DNA from: Dehalococcoidia bacterium | Lineage (GTDB): Bacteria > Chloroflexota > Dehalococcoidia > Tepidiformales > Tepidiformaceae | Length of the DNA: 64,000 bases | Assembly (NCBI GenBank): GCA_020850615.1 | Contig: JADZEI010000004.1 | Span: 186,001 to 250,000 of the forward strand | Direction of reading: 5' to 3' | Part shown: one piece after another, positions 49,211-58,269 of the stretch | How positions within the stretch are numbered: position 1 is the first letter of the stretch | Layout: every line of letters starts with the position of its first letter | The notes under the pieces: model-generated | Seen by the model: the letters and a program-made list of their open reading frames with translations, nothing else | The model's database searches: none | Told to the model about the DNA's origin: nothing | Position numbers and translations under genes: made by a program

Positions 49211-49819
49211 CTATCCCGGCGGCTTCGCGGGGTGGGCGCACGGGGCGGGGGGCCCGTCACCGGGCGCGGTCTCGTGCATCTCGGGGCAGCGGTGAAGGAT
49301 GCGGGCCGGCACGCCAACGGCTGTGCAGCCGGGAGGAACATCCGCCATCACTACGGCGTTGGCGCCGATCTTGCACCCGGCACCGAGCGTGAGCGGGCCC
49401 AGCACACGAGCTCCGGTCCCGATCTCGACGCCATCTTCGATGGCCGGGAAGTCAGCAACGTTGCGCATGCCAATGGTCACGCCGCCCTGGATGGTGACAT
49501 CGCGGCCGATGCGAAGGGCGGTGACAACCGACCCCACGGTGTGTGGCATGTAGAGCCCCGGGCCGATCGAGAGGGACGACGGGATCTCGATCCCATGGAG
49601 GGTCACGTTCGCCTGTGTGAGGATGGTCGGCACGAACGGGACGTTGTTCGAACAGGCCCAGAAGGCCAGCCGCTGGATGAGCGTGGCGCGAAGCCCGTTG
49701 AACCTCAGCAGCGCGAGACCGGTCCGTACCGGGCCCCTGCCGATGGGCCAGGCGTGCTGTTCCCAGGCGGCGATGTCCTCTCGGAATGGTTCGATGACGA
49801 GAGTCTGGAACGACTTCAT
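49211..49819 (-). CDS. Serine acetyltransferase-like hexapeptide acyltransferase
   Basis: 202 residues from ATG 49819. The N-terminus is helical; from about residue 85 the left-handed beta-helix repeats run (GIEIPSSLSIGPGLYMPHTVG, VTIQGGVTIGMRN, VEIGTGARVLGPLTLGAGCKIGANAVVMADVPPGCTAVGVPARI). The form is that of CysE/VatB-like enzymes found in polysaccharide loci, where they acetylate sugars. It overlaps the flippase gene by ATGA. Confidence 0.85.
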   Translation of the reverse strand: MKSFQTLVIEPFREDIAAWEQHAWPIGRGPVRTGLALLRFNGLRATLIQRLAFWACSNNVPFVPTILTQANVTLHGIEIPSSLSIGPGLYMPHTVGSVVTALRIGRDVTIQGGVTIGMRNVADFPAIEDGVEIGTGARVLGPLTLGAGCKIGANAVVMADVPPGCTAVGVPARILHRCPEMHETAPGDGPPAPCAHPAKPPG

Positions 49820-51339
49820 GCGGATTCCCCTGCCTCGCTCGCGCGCAGCATGCGCCCGACCGCGAACCGGATACCGGCGGGCGAGCGCGGCAGCACGCCG
49901 GCTGCCGCCATGCTGCCCGCGAAGAACACCATCGCCACCGACCCTGCCAACAGCGGGCCCAGGGCGTAGAGACCCACGAGCACTACGAGCGACCCGAGCC
50001 CGAGCGCGACGGCCGCGAGCTGCCGGGCGCGGAGGAGCCGCGCGCGCAGGACGGGCGGCGCCAGCACGACCGCGGCTGCCGCCATGAGGAACTCGATCGA
50101 GACGAGGCTCACGGCAGCCCCCAGCGCGGGCCGGCCGGCGGCTGCGTCGAACACGCGAATCAACACGAGGCCGAATGCCACCTTCGCTGCCAGCGAGGCC
50201 GCCATGATCACGGTCCACCACAGCTGGCGGTCACCGGCGACGTAGGCGCGCGCGATGAACACGTTGATGCTCGTCGGGACGATGGTGAGGGCGAGCACCG
50301 CCGTCACCAGGCCACCATCGAGGAACGACCGCCCGAAGAGAACGTGCGTGACCTCGGTGGAGACGGTGGCCAGCCCGATAGCCATCGGCACCATCGTCAG
50401 GAAGAGCAGGCAGATGGTGTGGTAGCTCAGGTCGGCGAAGTCGCGATGCCCGCGGGCGTGGGCCAGGGAGAGGCGCGGGAAGATGGCGACGGCGAGCACG
50501 TTCGGGATGAACAGCGCCGTGGCGAAGAGCCGCAGGGCAGCGGAGTAGATGCCCACCTGGTGCTCGTCGGCCAGTGCGGAGAGCAGCATGACCTCTGTGG
50601 TCATATAGAAGATGAGGAGGAGCTCGTTGGAGTAGAGCGGTAATCCTTTGACTATGACGCCGCGTACGGCATAGCCGCGGGGACGGACAAGATTGGGCTT
50701 GAACGCGGACCAGGCGAACCAGCTCAGCGTAGCTGTGGTGCCAATCCCGACCACCAGGGTGATCGCGCTGTAGAGCGCGGCGCCTTGCCCGGCGAGGATG
50801 ACGAGGAGCACGGCGCCGAGGAACAGCAGCTTCCCAAGGACATCGAGCGCCGCCTGGTAGCGCATGACCTGCAGGCCCTGGAGCACCGCCATCGCAACGA
50901 CGCCCACACTCGTCAGGGGGACGCCCAGCAGCGCGAGGACGATGAGCAGCTCGGTGTGAGCGTTGTAGCCAAGGAATGGGAGCGCGAGCACCACGACCGC
51001 CACCGCCAGGAGTGACGCCCCGAGGCCCGCGGCGAGCGCGGAGAGCACCGTCTCGGAGGCGGTGCGTCCGCCACGAGCGACCTCCCTCGCGATGAGGGTG
51101 GAGAACCCGAGGCCGGCCGTACCGGCGGCCAGCGTGGCGAAGCTTGCGGCCAGGCTTAGCCGGCCGAACTCGGCCGGTCCGAGATAGCGCGGCAGCAGGA
51201 AGAGCGTAACCGTGGTCACCAGCCAGGTGACAACCTGCGCGCTACCCAGGGCCAGGATGTTCTCGCGCAAGGACCGCGCATTCGCCTCCACGCGAGCACT
51301 CAGGGGCCGGGAGCTGATGGTTGAAGCGGGTGCCGACAC
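49816..51339 (-). CDS. Wzx-type oligosaccharide flippase
   Basis: About 507 residues from GTG 51339, with 12-14 transmembrane helices throughout (NILALGSAQVVTWLVTTVTLF, LPRYLGPAEFGRLSLAASFA, and so on) and the MATE/MOP-type N-terminal pattern of polysaccharide exporters. It moves lipid-linked oligosaccharide repeat units across the membrane. The start is uncertain: the frame is open to a TTG at 51420, and no candidate has a good ribosome site. Confidence 0.85.
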   Translation of the reverse strand: MSAPASTISSRPLSARVEANARSLRENILALGSAQVVTWLVTTVTLFLLPRYLGPAEFGRLSLAASFATLAAGTAGLGFSTLIAREVARGGRTASETVLSALAAGLGASLLAVAVVVLALPFLGYNAHTELLIVLALLGVPLTSVGVVAMAVLQGLQVMRYQAALDVLGKLLFLGAVLLVILAGQGAALYSAITLVVGIGTTATLSWFAWSAFKPNLVRPRGYAVRGVIVKGLPLYSNELLLIFYMTTEVMLLSALADEHQVGIYSAALRLFATALFIPNVLAVAIFPRLSLAHARGHRDFADLSYHTICLLFLTMVPMAIGLATVSTEVTHVLFGRSFLDGGLVTAVLALTIVPTSINVFIARAYVAGDRQLWWTVIMAASLAAKVAFGLVLIRVFDAAAGRPALGAAVSLVSIEFLMAAAAVVLAPPVLRARLLRARQLAAVALGLGSLVVLVGLYALGPLLAGSVAMVFFAGSMAAAGVLPRSPAGIRFAVGRMLRASEAGESA

Positions 51340-51420
51340 AGCGCTGAATCGTCCCCTCGGGGCATGGACGGGACATGGAGTGGGCGTGGCGGGCCATGCG
51401 GGGCTGCCGTCTCGTTGCAA

Positions 51421-51958
51421 GCGCGCGCAGCCGAGAATTTGGTCTCTTGTAAGTATTCTTTTTCCTGTAATTTACACAGGGGGCCTTCGCGCGGTTCCCC
51501 GTCACTATGCCCGAGTATAGGTTCGAACGAGACCCGATAGCACATCAGGAGGATCGCTTTGCGACCTGAACAGCCAACAGAGGGCCATTGTGCCGGTGCG
51601 ACCAAGCCGGACGCATAACGCGATCCGGGGCGGTAGCGCCTCCGGTACCACTGGTGTAGTCACCGTTGCACCAGGACCATCCACCACCGCAGTCACGAAA
51701 CTCAAGCGCAACTTTCACGTTACCACTGCCGACCTGGTACATCGCTGCGAAGTTGCCAAAATGAAGGCCTGGAACTAGTCGCGTGCGCTTTTTTCGAGCA
51801 GCCGCGCACGTTATCCAGACTCTCATCCGTTCGCGTTCATGGGGATCAGAACGCGTTACAAGAGCGGGACAGGAACGCGGAGCTCAGCTGCTGCACATGT
51901 CCAACGTCGCGTGCGTGTCGATGTGGAATGCCAACAGCAACGGCCTGCAGGGGGAATC
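51421..51958. other. Long AT-richer intergenic region with an unassigned 93-codon frame
   Basis: The gap between the flippase and the secreted hydrolase is about 540 bases and much less GC-rich than its surroundings. An AT-rich stretch near 51440-51480 (TTGTAAGTATTCTTTTTCCTG) could hold promoters. A minus-strand frame at 51545-51826 (93 codons, containing VKVALEFRDCGGGWSWCNGDY) has no match I recognise and no ribosome site; it may be a gene remnant. Confidence 0.35.
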
Positions 51959-54613
51959 ATGAAACGATCACTACTCATCATCCCGGGGGCGCTGGTGGGC
52001 CTCCTGTTCGCCGCAGTTTTCACGTTCGCCGGTATCACCGGCTCGTCGGCCGCGGGCCCGGCCGCGTATACGTTCGACGGCCAGCCATCGACGCCGGGCC
52101 CGTTCACGCAGCTGAACCAGGCCGAGTTCGATGTCCAGGCCCACAGCAGGCGGCCCGACACCTGGTACGCCATGGAGTCGATGGAGGCGCAACACGGCCC
52201 GGGGTGCGAGGGGCCAACGATGTCGCACACGATCACGTCGTGGGACGACACGGTCTTCAAGTGCCGGGACCACGTGATGACTGCCGTGAATGCGAGCGAC
52301 TACGGCGTCCTGTACCTGACGCCGAACGCGATGGTCGACTTCTCCGGTGGAGCTGGCGTGATCCAGTTCGAGATGTCGACGCACCGGCAGAGCGTCCGGG
52401 ACTGGCCGGATGTCTGGATTTCGCCATACGACAAGAACCGGGCCCTGCCGCTCGACAGCAATCTGCCGGACCTGCAGGGCCCGCCGCCGAACGCGATCCA
52501 CGTGAGCTTCAACACGACCGAGTTCGCGCCCATCCTGACCGTCATCCGTAATGGGGTGGAGGACAAGCGGGGCAACGGCTGGGAGTTCCCGTCGGCAAAG
52601 GGCGACATCGTGCCCGGCACCAACCAATCGGCCACCCGGCAGACGTTCAAGCTCACCATCGAGGCGGGCCGTGTCACCCTCGAGCGGCTCGCGAGCCCGA
52701 CCGCGACTTACATCAAGTTCTGGAGCCACAGCATCCCCGACCTCGGGTTCCGCCAGGGGGTGGTCCAGTTCGGGCACCACAGCTACACGCCGACGAAGGA
52801 CGACTCCGGCGTCCCCGGGACCCGGCACTGGGACAACATCAGCATCAACCCATCGGTGCCGCTGACCTTCATCAAGGCGGACCGCCGCTTCGTGGACGGC
52901 TCTGGCGGCACCATCAACTTCGCGCAGCCAGCGCCGAGCAACGCCGTCCTTCGCTTCGCGGCGATCGGCCGCGTCACCGTCGACGGCAAGGCCGTGGCGC
53001 CAGTGGATGACATGGGCTTCGCCGAGCACTTCTCGTCCTACTTCGTGCCGATTGCGGCGGGCACCCGGCAGGTCAACATCGGGCTCACCGGCACGGCGTA
53101 TCCCGGCTTCGCGCGTGACTTCGCGATATGGAGCCAGGGCGGCAGCGGCTCGGGCGGCGGCGGTGGCACCGTGATCTCCACGCCGGTGAGCTCCACCGCG
53201 ACACCTGCGGTCACCACCACGCCAACGCACACGGCCACGTCGACCGCGACGCCAACGGTACCAGCGACGTCGACCGCCGCCCCGTCCGCCACGGCGACGG
53301 CGACGTCCACGCCGCCGCCGACGACCCCTACCACCCCGGCCGGCCCAGGGGCGCCCCCCGCAGCAGGCTCGCGGGTCCAGTGGAACGGCCAGGACTGGTA
53401 CCTGTTCGGCGCGAACATGCCCTGGTACAACTGGGCCAGCGACTTCGGTGGCGGGACCAACAACGGCGCGAGCAGCGGAGCTTCGAAGGCGGCCATCGGC
53501 AGCAAGCTGAACGCGGCAGGCACGGCCGGCATGCGGAACATCCGCTGGTGGATGTTCCCGGGCGACGCCTGGCAGATCACCCGCGACGCGTCGGGCAAGC
53601 CCACCGGGCTGAACCCCAACGTCTACAAGGACATCGACGCGGCGCTCGCACTGGCCGCCGACGCCGACGTGTACTTCACGTTCGTCTTCTTCTCCGCGCC
53701 GTCGCACATCCCGCAGAGCTGGCTCACGAACGCGGACCATCAGAAGGCGCTCGCGGACGTGCTCGGCGGCCTGGCGGCGAGGTACAAGACGAACAACCGG
53801 GTGCTCGCCTGGGAGATCATCAACGAGCCCGAGTGGGACATCTGGAACGGCAAAACAGCCCAGGCGCCGGTCCAGGGGCTCGTCCGGTCGGTCGCGGCCG
53901 CGCTGAACGGCGCCGGACCGGCCCACGTGACCGTCGGTTCTGCGATGCTGGACGGCCTCCCGCTGTGGAAGGGGCTCGGCCTCGACTTCTATCAGGTCCA
54001 CTGGTACGACTACATGGCATCGGGCCAGTGGTGCGCGCGCTGCACCGATTACGCGACCGTCCGGGACCGCTACGGGCTGGATGCGCCGCTGGTCATCGGC
54101 GAGTACTACGCGGCGCCAGGGAGCGGCGCCACCGCCCGGTTCGATGACATGTATGCGAAGGGCTACGCCGGCGCGTGGGCATGGTCGCTGTTCAGCGACC
54201 GGACGGACGACCGCATGGCGATCGACATGGCGGCGGCGAAGAGCTTCGCCGACAAGCGAAGCGACGACGGCCCCGGGGGGAGCGGCAGCAGGGCACCCGC
54301 ACCCACCGCCACGCCCGGCCGGACATCGACCGCCGCGGCCACACCGAGCCGGACCGGCACCACGACACCAACGGTGACCACAACACCGACGAGGACTCCC
54401 ACGCCCGCCGCCACGCAGACGCCCCGGCGCCGGTGGTACCAGCCGCGGTCGAGCGATCTACCGCTTGCTCCCGCAAGCGAGACGCCCGCCGCGACCAGCA
54501 CACCGCGCCGCCGGCTCACGGCTGCGCTGGTGCCCGCATCGACGGAGTTCCTGGTCATCGACCCGGCGGAATGGGTCTGCGACACGGCACCCGGCGAGCC
54601 ACTGAGCTCGTAG
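51959..54613 (+). CDS. Secreted two-domain glycoside hydrolase (GH5-like) with an unknown N-terminal beta domain
   Basis: 884 residues with a signal peptide (KRSLLIIPGALVGLLFAAVFTFAG). Residues 35-400 form an unrecognised domain shared with the next gene. A Thr/Pro linker (about 405-465) leads to a TIM-barrel hydrolase at 470-770, with acid/base Glu623 in WEIINEPEWD and likely nucleophile Glu715 in LVIGEYYAAP, as in GH5-type beta-mannanases and cellulases. A second Thr/Pro linker and a tail with LVIDPAEWVCD end it. It probably trims or degrades the exopolysaccharide made by the locus. The linkers suggest a surface or secreted protein. Confidence 0.82.
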   Translation: MKRSLLIIPGALVGLLFAAVFTFAGITGSSAAGPAAYTFDGQPSTPGPFTQLNQAEFDVQAHSRRPDTWYAMESMEAQHGPGCEGPTMSHTITSWDDTVFKCRDHVMTAVNASDYGVLYLTPNAMVDFSGGAGVIQFEMSTHRQSVRDWPDVWISPYDKNRALPLDSNLPDLQGPPPNAIHVSFNTTEFAPILTVIRNGVEDKRGNGWEFPSAKGDIVPGTNQSATRQTFKLTIEAGRVTLERLASPTATYIKFWSHSIPDLGFRQGVVQFGHHSYTPTKDDSGVPGTRHWDNISINPSVPLTFIKADRRFVDGSGGTINFAQPAPSNAVLRFAAIGRVTVDGKAVAPVDDMGFAEHFSSYFVPIAAGTRQVNIGLTGTAYPGFARDFAIWSQGGSGSGGGGGTVISTPVSSTATPAVTTTPTHTATSTATPTVPATSTAAPSATATATSTPPPTTPTTPAGPGAPPAAGSRVQWNGQDWYLFGANMPWYNWASDFGGGTNNGASSGASKAAIGSKLNAAGTAGMRNIRWWMFPGDAWQITRDASGKPTGLNPNVYKDIDAALALAADADVYFTFVFFSAPSHIPQSWLTNADHQKALADVLGGLAARYKTNNRVLAWEIINEPEWDIWNGKTAQAPVQGLVRSVAAALNGAGPAHVTVGSAMLDGLPLWKGLGLDFYQVHWYDYMASGQWCARCTDYATVRDRYGLDAPLVIGEYYAAPGSGATARFDDMYAKGYAGAWAWSLFSDRTDDRMAIDMAAAKSFADKRSDDGPGGSGSRAPAPTATPGRTSTAAATPSRTGTTTPTVTTTPTRTPTPAATQTPRRRWYQPRSSDLPLAPASETPAATSTPRRRLTAALVPASTEFLVIDPAEWVCDTAPGEPLSS

Positions 54614-54637
54614 CGGGCACGCCCCTGGAGGGGAACG

Positions 54638-54673
54638 GTAAAGGGGGCGCCGCGATCGCGGCGCCCCCTTTAC
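54638..54673. terminator. Terminator between the two secreted-protein genes
   Basis: 36-base perfect palindrome: arms GTAAAGGGGGCGCCGC and GCGGCGCCCCCTTTAC around GATC. T residues at the 3' arm end suit an intrinsic terminator for the hydrolase gene. Confidence 0.8.
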
Positions 54674-54718
54674 ACGCGCTCTACACTTACGCCAGCCGCA
54701 GCGCGGAGGTTATGCAAT

Positions 54719-56053
54719 ATGAGGCAGACCAGGGCGCTCGTCCTTTCGGTGGCGGTTAACTTCGTCCTCGTGGGCGTACTCGTTGCGCGCAGCGCAGACG
54801 ACCCCGTCCCCCCGACCAGCGACGCCGGGGAGACGCCTGCCCGCGCGACACCTGCGCTGCGGACGGCCGAGCCCAGCGCGAGCCCTACCGGCACCACCCA
54901 ACCGGCGGCCGACAATTCGCTGCCAGCTCCCCGGATCGCACCGTCAACCGCTGATGGTGCGGGTGTCGTCTACACCTTCGACGGTGCTCCTCCCGGGCCC
55001 GAGACAGCCCTCCGGATCGAGGGCTGGGACACGCAGGCCCACTCCCGGCGGCCGGAAACGTGGCACACGATGGAGGCGATGGAGGCGCAGCACGGGCCGG
55101 CCTGTGAAGCGCCGGCCGCGGCGCACCATGTCTCCGAGTGGGAAGACACGGTGTTCGGCTGCAACAACCACATCATGACGGCGCTGAACGCGAGCGACTA
55201 CGGCGTGATCTACCTCACGCCCGGGGCGCTGGTGGACTTCTCCGGCGGGGCGGCCATCGTCCAGTGGGACATGTCCACCCACCGGCAGAGCGTCCGGGAC
55301 TGGCCGGACGTCTGGATCAGCGCCTACGACGAGAACCTCGCGCTGCCGCTCGATGGAGGGCTGCCGGACCTGCAGGGTCCGCCGGAGAACGCCATCCATG
55401 TGAGCTTCAACACCACCGAATTCACGCCGATCCTCACCGTCGTCCGCGACGGGGTGGAGGATAAGCGGGGCAATGGCTGGGAGTTCCCGACGGCGCGGGG
55501 CGACATCGCACCGGGGACGAACCAGGCCGCCACGCGGCAGACCTTCCGGCTCACGCTCGAAGCCGGCCGGGTCACGTTCGAACGCCTCGCAAGCCCGACG
55601 GCGACCTACATCAGGTTCTGGAGCCACGCGATCCCGGAGCTGGGCTTCCGCCAGGGCGTGGTCCAGTTCGGGCACCACAGCTATACACCCACGAAAGACA
55701 ACTCGGGCGTCCCGGGGACCTGGCACTGGGACAACATCCGGATCTCGCCCGCCAGGCCGTTCACGATCCTGCAGGCGAACGAGCGCTTCGTCGAAGGCGA
55801 TGGCGGCACGGTGACGTTCCCGGCACCCGCGGCAGCTGGCGCCCACCTGCGCTTCGGCGCGATCGGCCGCGTCAAAGTCGATGGCAGGGACATCGAGCCG
55901 GTGGTCCCAACCGAGAAGGCGGAGCACTTCAACTCCTACTGGGTGCCCATCCCCGAGGGGACCACGCAGGTCACCGTGGAGCTCGACGCCGATGGCTGGT
56001 ACGAGGGCCCGTTCTTCGCGCGTGACTTCAGCATCTGGGCTGGCGGCGACTAA
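54719..56053 (+). CDS. Secreted protein homologous to the N-terminal domain of the GH5-like hydrolase
   Basis: 444 residues. A signal anchor (TRALVLSVAVNFVLVGVLVA) and a Thr/Pro/Ala-rich stretch precede a 360-residue domain nearly colinear with residues 35-400 of the upstream protein: both have HSRRPxTWxxMExMEAQHGPxCE, NASDYGVxYLTPxAxVDFSGGA, STHRQSVRDWPDVWIS and QFGHHSYTPTKD. There is no hydrolase domain. Two short Cys pairs could form disulfides. The duplicated domain, rich in beta strands, may bind polysaccharide. GGAGGT precedes the ATG. Confidence 0.8.
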   Translation: MRQTRALVLSVAVNFVLVGVLVARSADDPVPPTSDAGETPARATPALRTAEPSASPTGTTQPAADNSLPAPRIAPSTADGAGVVYTFDGAPPGPETALRIEGWDTQAHSRRPETWHTMEAMEAQHGPACEAPAAAHHVSEWEDTVFGCNNHIMTALNASDYGVIYLTPGALVDFSGGAAIVQWDMSTHRQSVRDWPDVWISAYDENLALPLDGGLPDLQGPPENAIHVSFNTTEFTPILTVVRDGVEDKRGNGWEFPTARGDIAPGTNQAATRQTFRLTLEAGRVTFERLASPTATYIRFWSHAIPELGFRQGVVQFGHHSYTPTKDNSGVPGTWHWDNIRISPARPFTILQANERFVEGDGGTVTFPAPAAAGAHLRFGAIGRVKVDGRDIEPVVPTEKAEHFNSYWVPIPEGTTQVTVELDADGWYEGPFFARDFSIWAGGD

Positions 56054-56670
56054 CCCGCCGGCACCGCGACCTGCGGCGTGCCGGGCTGGCGCAGGTCGCG
56101 AATGACGCGCGCCGGGACACCAGCTGCCAGGGAATAGGGCGGTATGTAGCCCGAGACCACGGCGTGCGCTGCGATCACCGACCCCTTGCCGATGTGGCTC
56201 CCCGGGAGGACGGTCACCCGCGCGGCGAGCCAGACATCTTCTTCGATGACGACGGGGGCGTGGCGGCCTGGCGCGGTGTGGTCGTAGAGGTCGTGGTAAT
56301 CGCAGTCGATCACGATCGCGAACTGCCCGATGTTGGAGCCGCGGCCGATGGTCACGCTTTCGACCGCGGAGATGTCGCAGCCGTAGTTGATGAAGACCTG
56401 GTCCTCGATCTCGAGCCGGCCGCGGCCGAAGACGGAGAGCTGGATGGGGTAGACGGCGCCATTCAGCCGCACGCGGTTGCCGATCGCCAGGTAGCCGCGG
56501 TTCTGCACGATCACGCGGCCGCGGAGGCGCGCGATGCCCAGGCGGTTGGCCCTCCGCAGCTGCCGCACGGCATTGAGGTACTGCCAACCAGACCGTACGA
56601 GGCCGCCGGGGCCCTCCGAACGGAGGACCCGCCGCCCCCCGGCGAGGGCGGTCGCGCGCGCGCCGCTCAC
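56050..56670 (-). CDS. Hexapeptide-repeat acyltransferase
   Basis: 206 residues from GTG 56670, which overlaps the polymerase stop as GTGA. Left-handed beta-helix repeats cover most of it (VIVQNRGYLAIGNRVRLNG, LEIEDQVFINYGCDISAVESVTIGRGSN, VIEEDVWLAARVTVLPGSHIGKGSVIAAHAVV, SLAAGVPARVIRDL), the WbbJ/maltose-acetyltransferase type. It probably acetylates a sugar of the polymer. Its 3' end overlaps the convergent secreted-protein gene by four bases. Confidence 0.85.
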   Translation of the reverse strand: MSGARATALAGGRRVLRSEGPGGLVRSGWQYLNAVRQLRRANRLGIARLRGRVIVQNRGYLAIGNRVRLNGAVYPIQLSVFGRGRLEIEDQVFINYGCDISAVESVTIGRGSNIGQFAIVIDCDYHDLYDHTAPGRHAPVVIEEDVWLAARVTVLPGSHIGKGSVIAAHAVVSGYIPPYSLAAGVPARVIRDLRQPGTPQVAVPAG

Positions 56671-58124
56671 GGCGCCACCTCGCGTCGCTGGCCCGGCAGC
56701 TGGAATGCCAGCCCGAGCGCGATCGCCAACGGCGCGATGGCCCTGGTCGAGGTAAAGGCGATGTCGACCGTCGCGAAGGCGAGGTACATCAGGATCGTCG
56801 CGGCCACGACGAGCGCGAGCAACCAGCCGGGCTGTGACGGCGACATGCCGCGGACGCTCCAGAGCGCGCGCCGAAGCGCGAGCACGGTCACTCCCAGGAA
56901 CACCGTGATGCCGAAGATCCCGAGCTTGAGCCATAACCAGAGCACGTTCTGGTGGGGGACGTAGCTCTGCAGCGGCCAGAAGCTCGTGAGGTCAGGGAGC
57001 GGCCGGAACTGGATGAACGGCTGTCCGAAGCCCACGCCGAACACGCGATTCAGGCGGATCGTCTCCATGACGTTCTGCCGCTCCATGACCCGGTACTCAT
57101 CCGACGACCGGTCGCGCTCGCTCGGGTCGAACTGGGAGCGGATCGCACGCGCCGGCTGGGCGAGCGCACCGTACTCCTTGTTCCAGTAGGCGCCGAGGTA
57201 GCCGGCCATCAGCGCGCCGGCGACCAGTCCCGCGGAAAGGATCAGCAGCGGCCGGTGCCGGAACGTCAGCACGGCGAAGGTGAGCGTGGATGTGAGGAGC
57301 ACGAGCGTGCCCGCCCGCCGGCCCGTGGCAATCAGTGCGAAGAACAGGAGGAGCGCGTACAGGATGAGGGCAGCTCTGCGGCGGTTGCTCTGCTGACCGC
57401 GGACCACGATCCCCGCCGCCAGGACCAGCCCGATCGCCAGGTACACGGGCGTCTCGTGGGCGTAGGCCGCTTCGATGGGTATCCCGCTCGTGCCATCTCG
57501 CATGAACTGGGCGTAGCGCAGAAGCGAAATGACGGCGAGCGCAGCAGTCGAAAGAAGGATGGGCCAGGCGAGGACCTGTAACTGCGCGAGGCGGACGCGC
57601 GATGCAAGGACGAAGATCGCGATCGCGAGGATGAAGCCGCGCGCTTCGTGATAGACCAGGACCCTGTCGGAGCCCCTGGAGAAGCCGTAGGCCATGCCCA
57701 GGAGCAGCGCCAGGGGGGCTGCCCATACCAGCAGGGGCAGCGGCGGGCGCGTGCCCTGCCCGCGCAGGACCACGACGCCGGCCGCCAGCAGGACCACGAG
57801 CTCCATCGGCGAGGTCGTGATGACGAACGCCTCGGACCAGCCCGGGGGCATCAGGTACATCAGCTCCCCGGGGACCCGGGTGAAGTCGAACGACGGCGGT
57901 TCGATGACCGTGGCCAGGCAAAGGACCACTGCGACCGTCGGGTAGGGCCAGAGGACAGCGGCGATGGCGAAAGCCGCGTAGATGGGAAGGACGACCGCCC
58001 AGAGGCCCATCATCAGCAGGGCGACCGAGGCGACGAGGGCCGCCGCGAGCGCGCCGAACATGAGCGCCGGCGGGAGCAGGGCGGCGGCCACGTTGACGTC
58101 CCTCCGGTAGGTCGCGGCAGTCAA
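56667..58124 (-). CDS. O-antigen ligase/polymerase (Wzy-type) membrane protein
   Basis: 485 residues, about 12 transmembrane helices, with the large external loop of Wzy/WaaL proteins near 300-370 (YWNKEYGALAQPARAIRSQFD, GVGFGQPFIQFRPLPDL, YVPHQNVLWLWLKLGI). The VPHNxxL-type motif of the ligase family is present as VPHQNVLWLW. It joins repeat units into polymer on the outer face of the membrane. TTG 58124 overlaps the stop of the small upstream gene, consistent with coupling. Confidence 0.85.
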   Translation of the reverse strand: MTAATYRRDVNVAAALLPPALMFGALAAALVASVALLMMGLWAVVLPIYAAFAIAAVLWPYPTVAVVLCLATVIEPPSFDFTRVPGELMYLMPPGWSEAFVITTSPMELVVLLAAGVVVLRGQGTRPPLPLLVWAAPLALLLGMAYGFSRGSDRVLVYHEARGFILAIAIFVLASRVRLAQLQVLAWPILLSTAALAVISLLRYAQFMRDGTSGIPIEAAYAHETPVYLAIGLVLAAGIVVRGQQSNRRRAALILYALLLFFALIATGRRAGTLVLLTSTLTFAVLTFRHRPLLILSAGLVAGALMAGYLGAYWNKEYGALAQPARAIRSQFDPSERDRSSDEYRVMERQNVMETIRLNRVFGVGFGQPFIQFRPLPDLTSFWPLQSYVPHQNVLWLWLKLGIFGITVFLGVTVLALRRALWSVRGMSPSQPGWLLALVVAATILMYLAFATVDIAFTSTRAIAPLAIALGLAFQLPGQRREVAP

Positions 58125-58267
58125 TCCAGCAACCCCGCCTGGAAGAAGGCCACGACGATGACCCCAACGAGCAGGAACGCCGTCAGCGATTCGGACGGGA
58201 GGACGCGCTGGAGGGGGCTCCAGGACATCAGCATCGCGGCCATGACGACAGCACCCACGAGGATCAT
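58121..58267 (-). CDS. Small two-span membrane protein
   Basis: 48 residues: MILVGAVVMAAMLMSW forms the first helix and LTAFLLVGVIVVAFFQAGLL the second. It starts two bases after the CpsD stop and its own stop overlaps the polymerase start, so it is part of the operon. No family is recognised; a helper of the Wzy or Wzz machinery is possible. Confidence 0.6.
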   Translation of the reverse strand: MILVGAVVMAAMLMSWSPLQRVLPSESLTAFLLVGVIVVAFFQAGLLD

Positions 58268-58269
58268 CG

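Noticed and set aside
54638-54673. Attachment or recombination site suggested by the 36-base palindrome
   Set aside because: It lies right after a stop codon with T-rich arm ends, so a terminator is the simpler reading.
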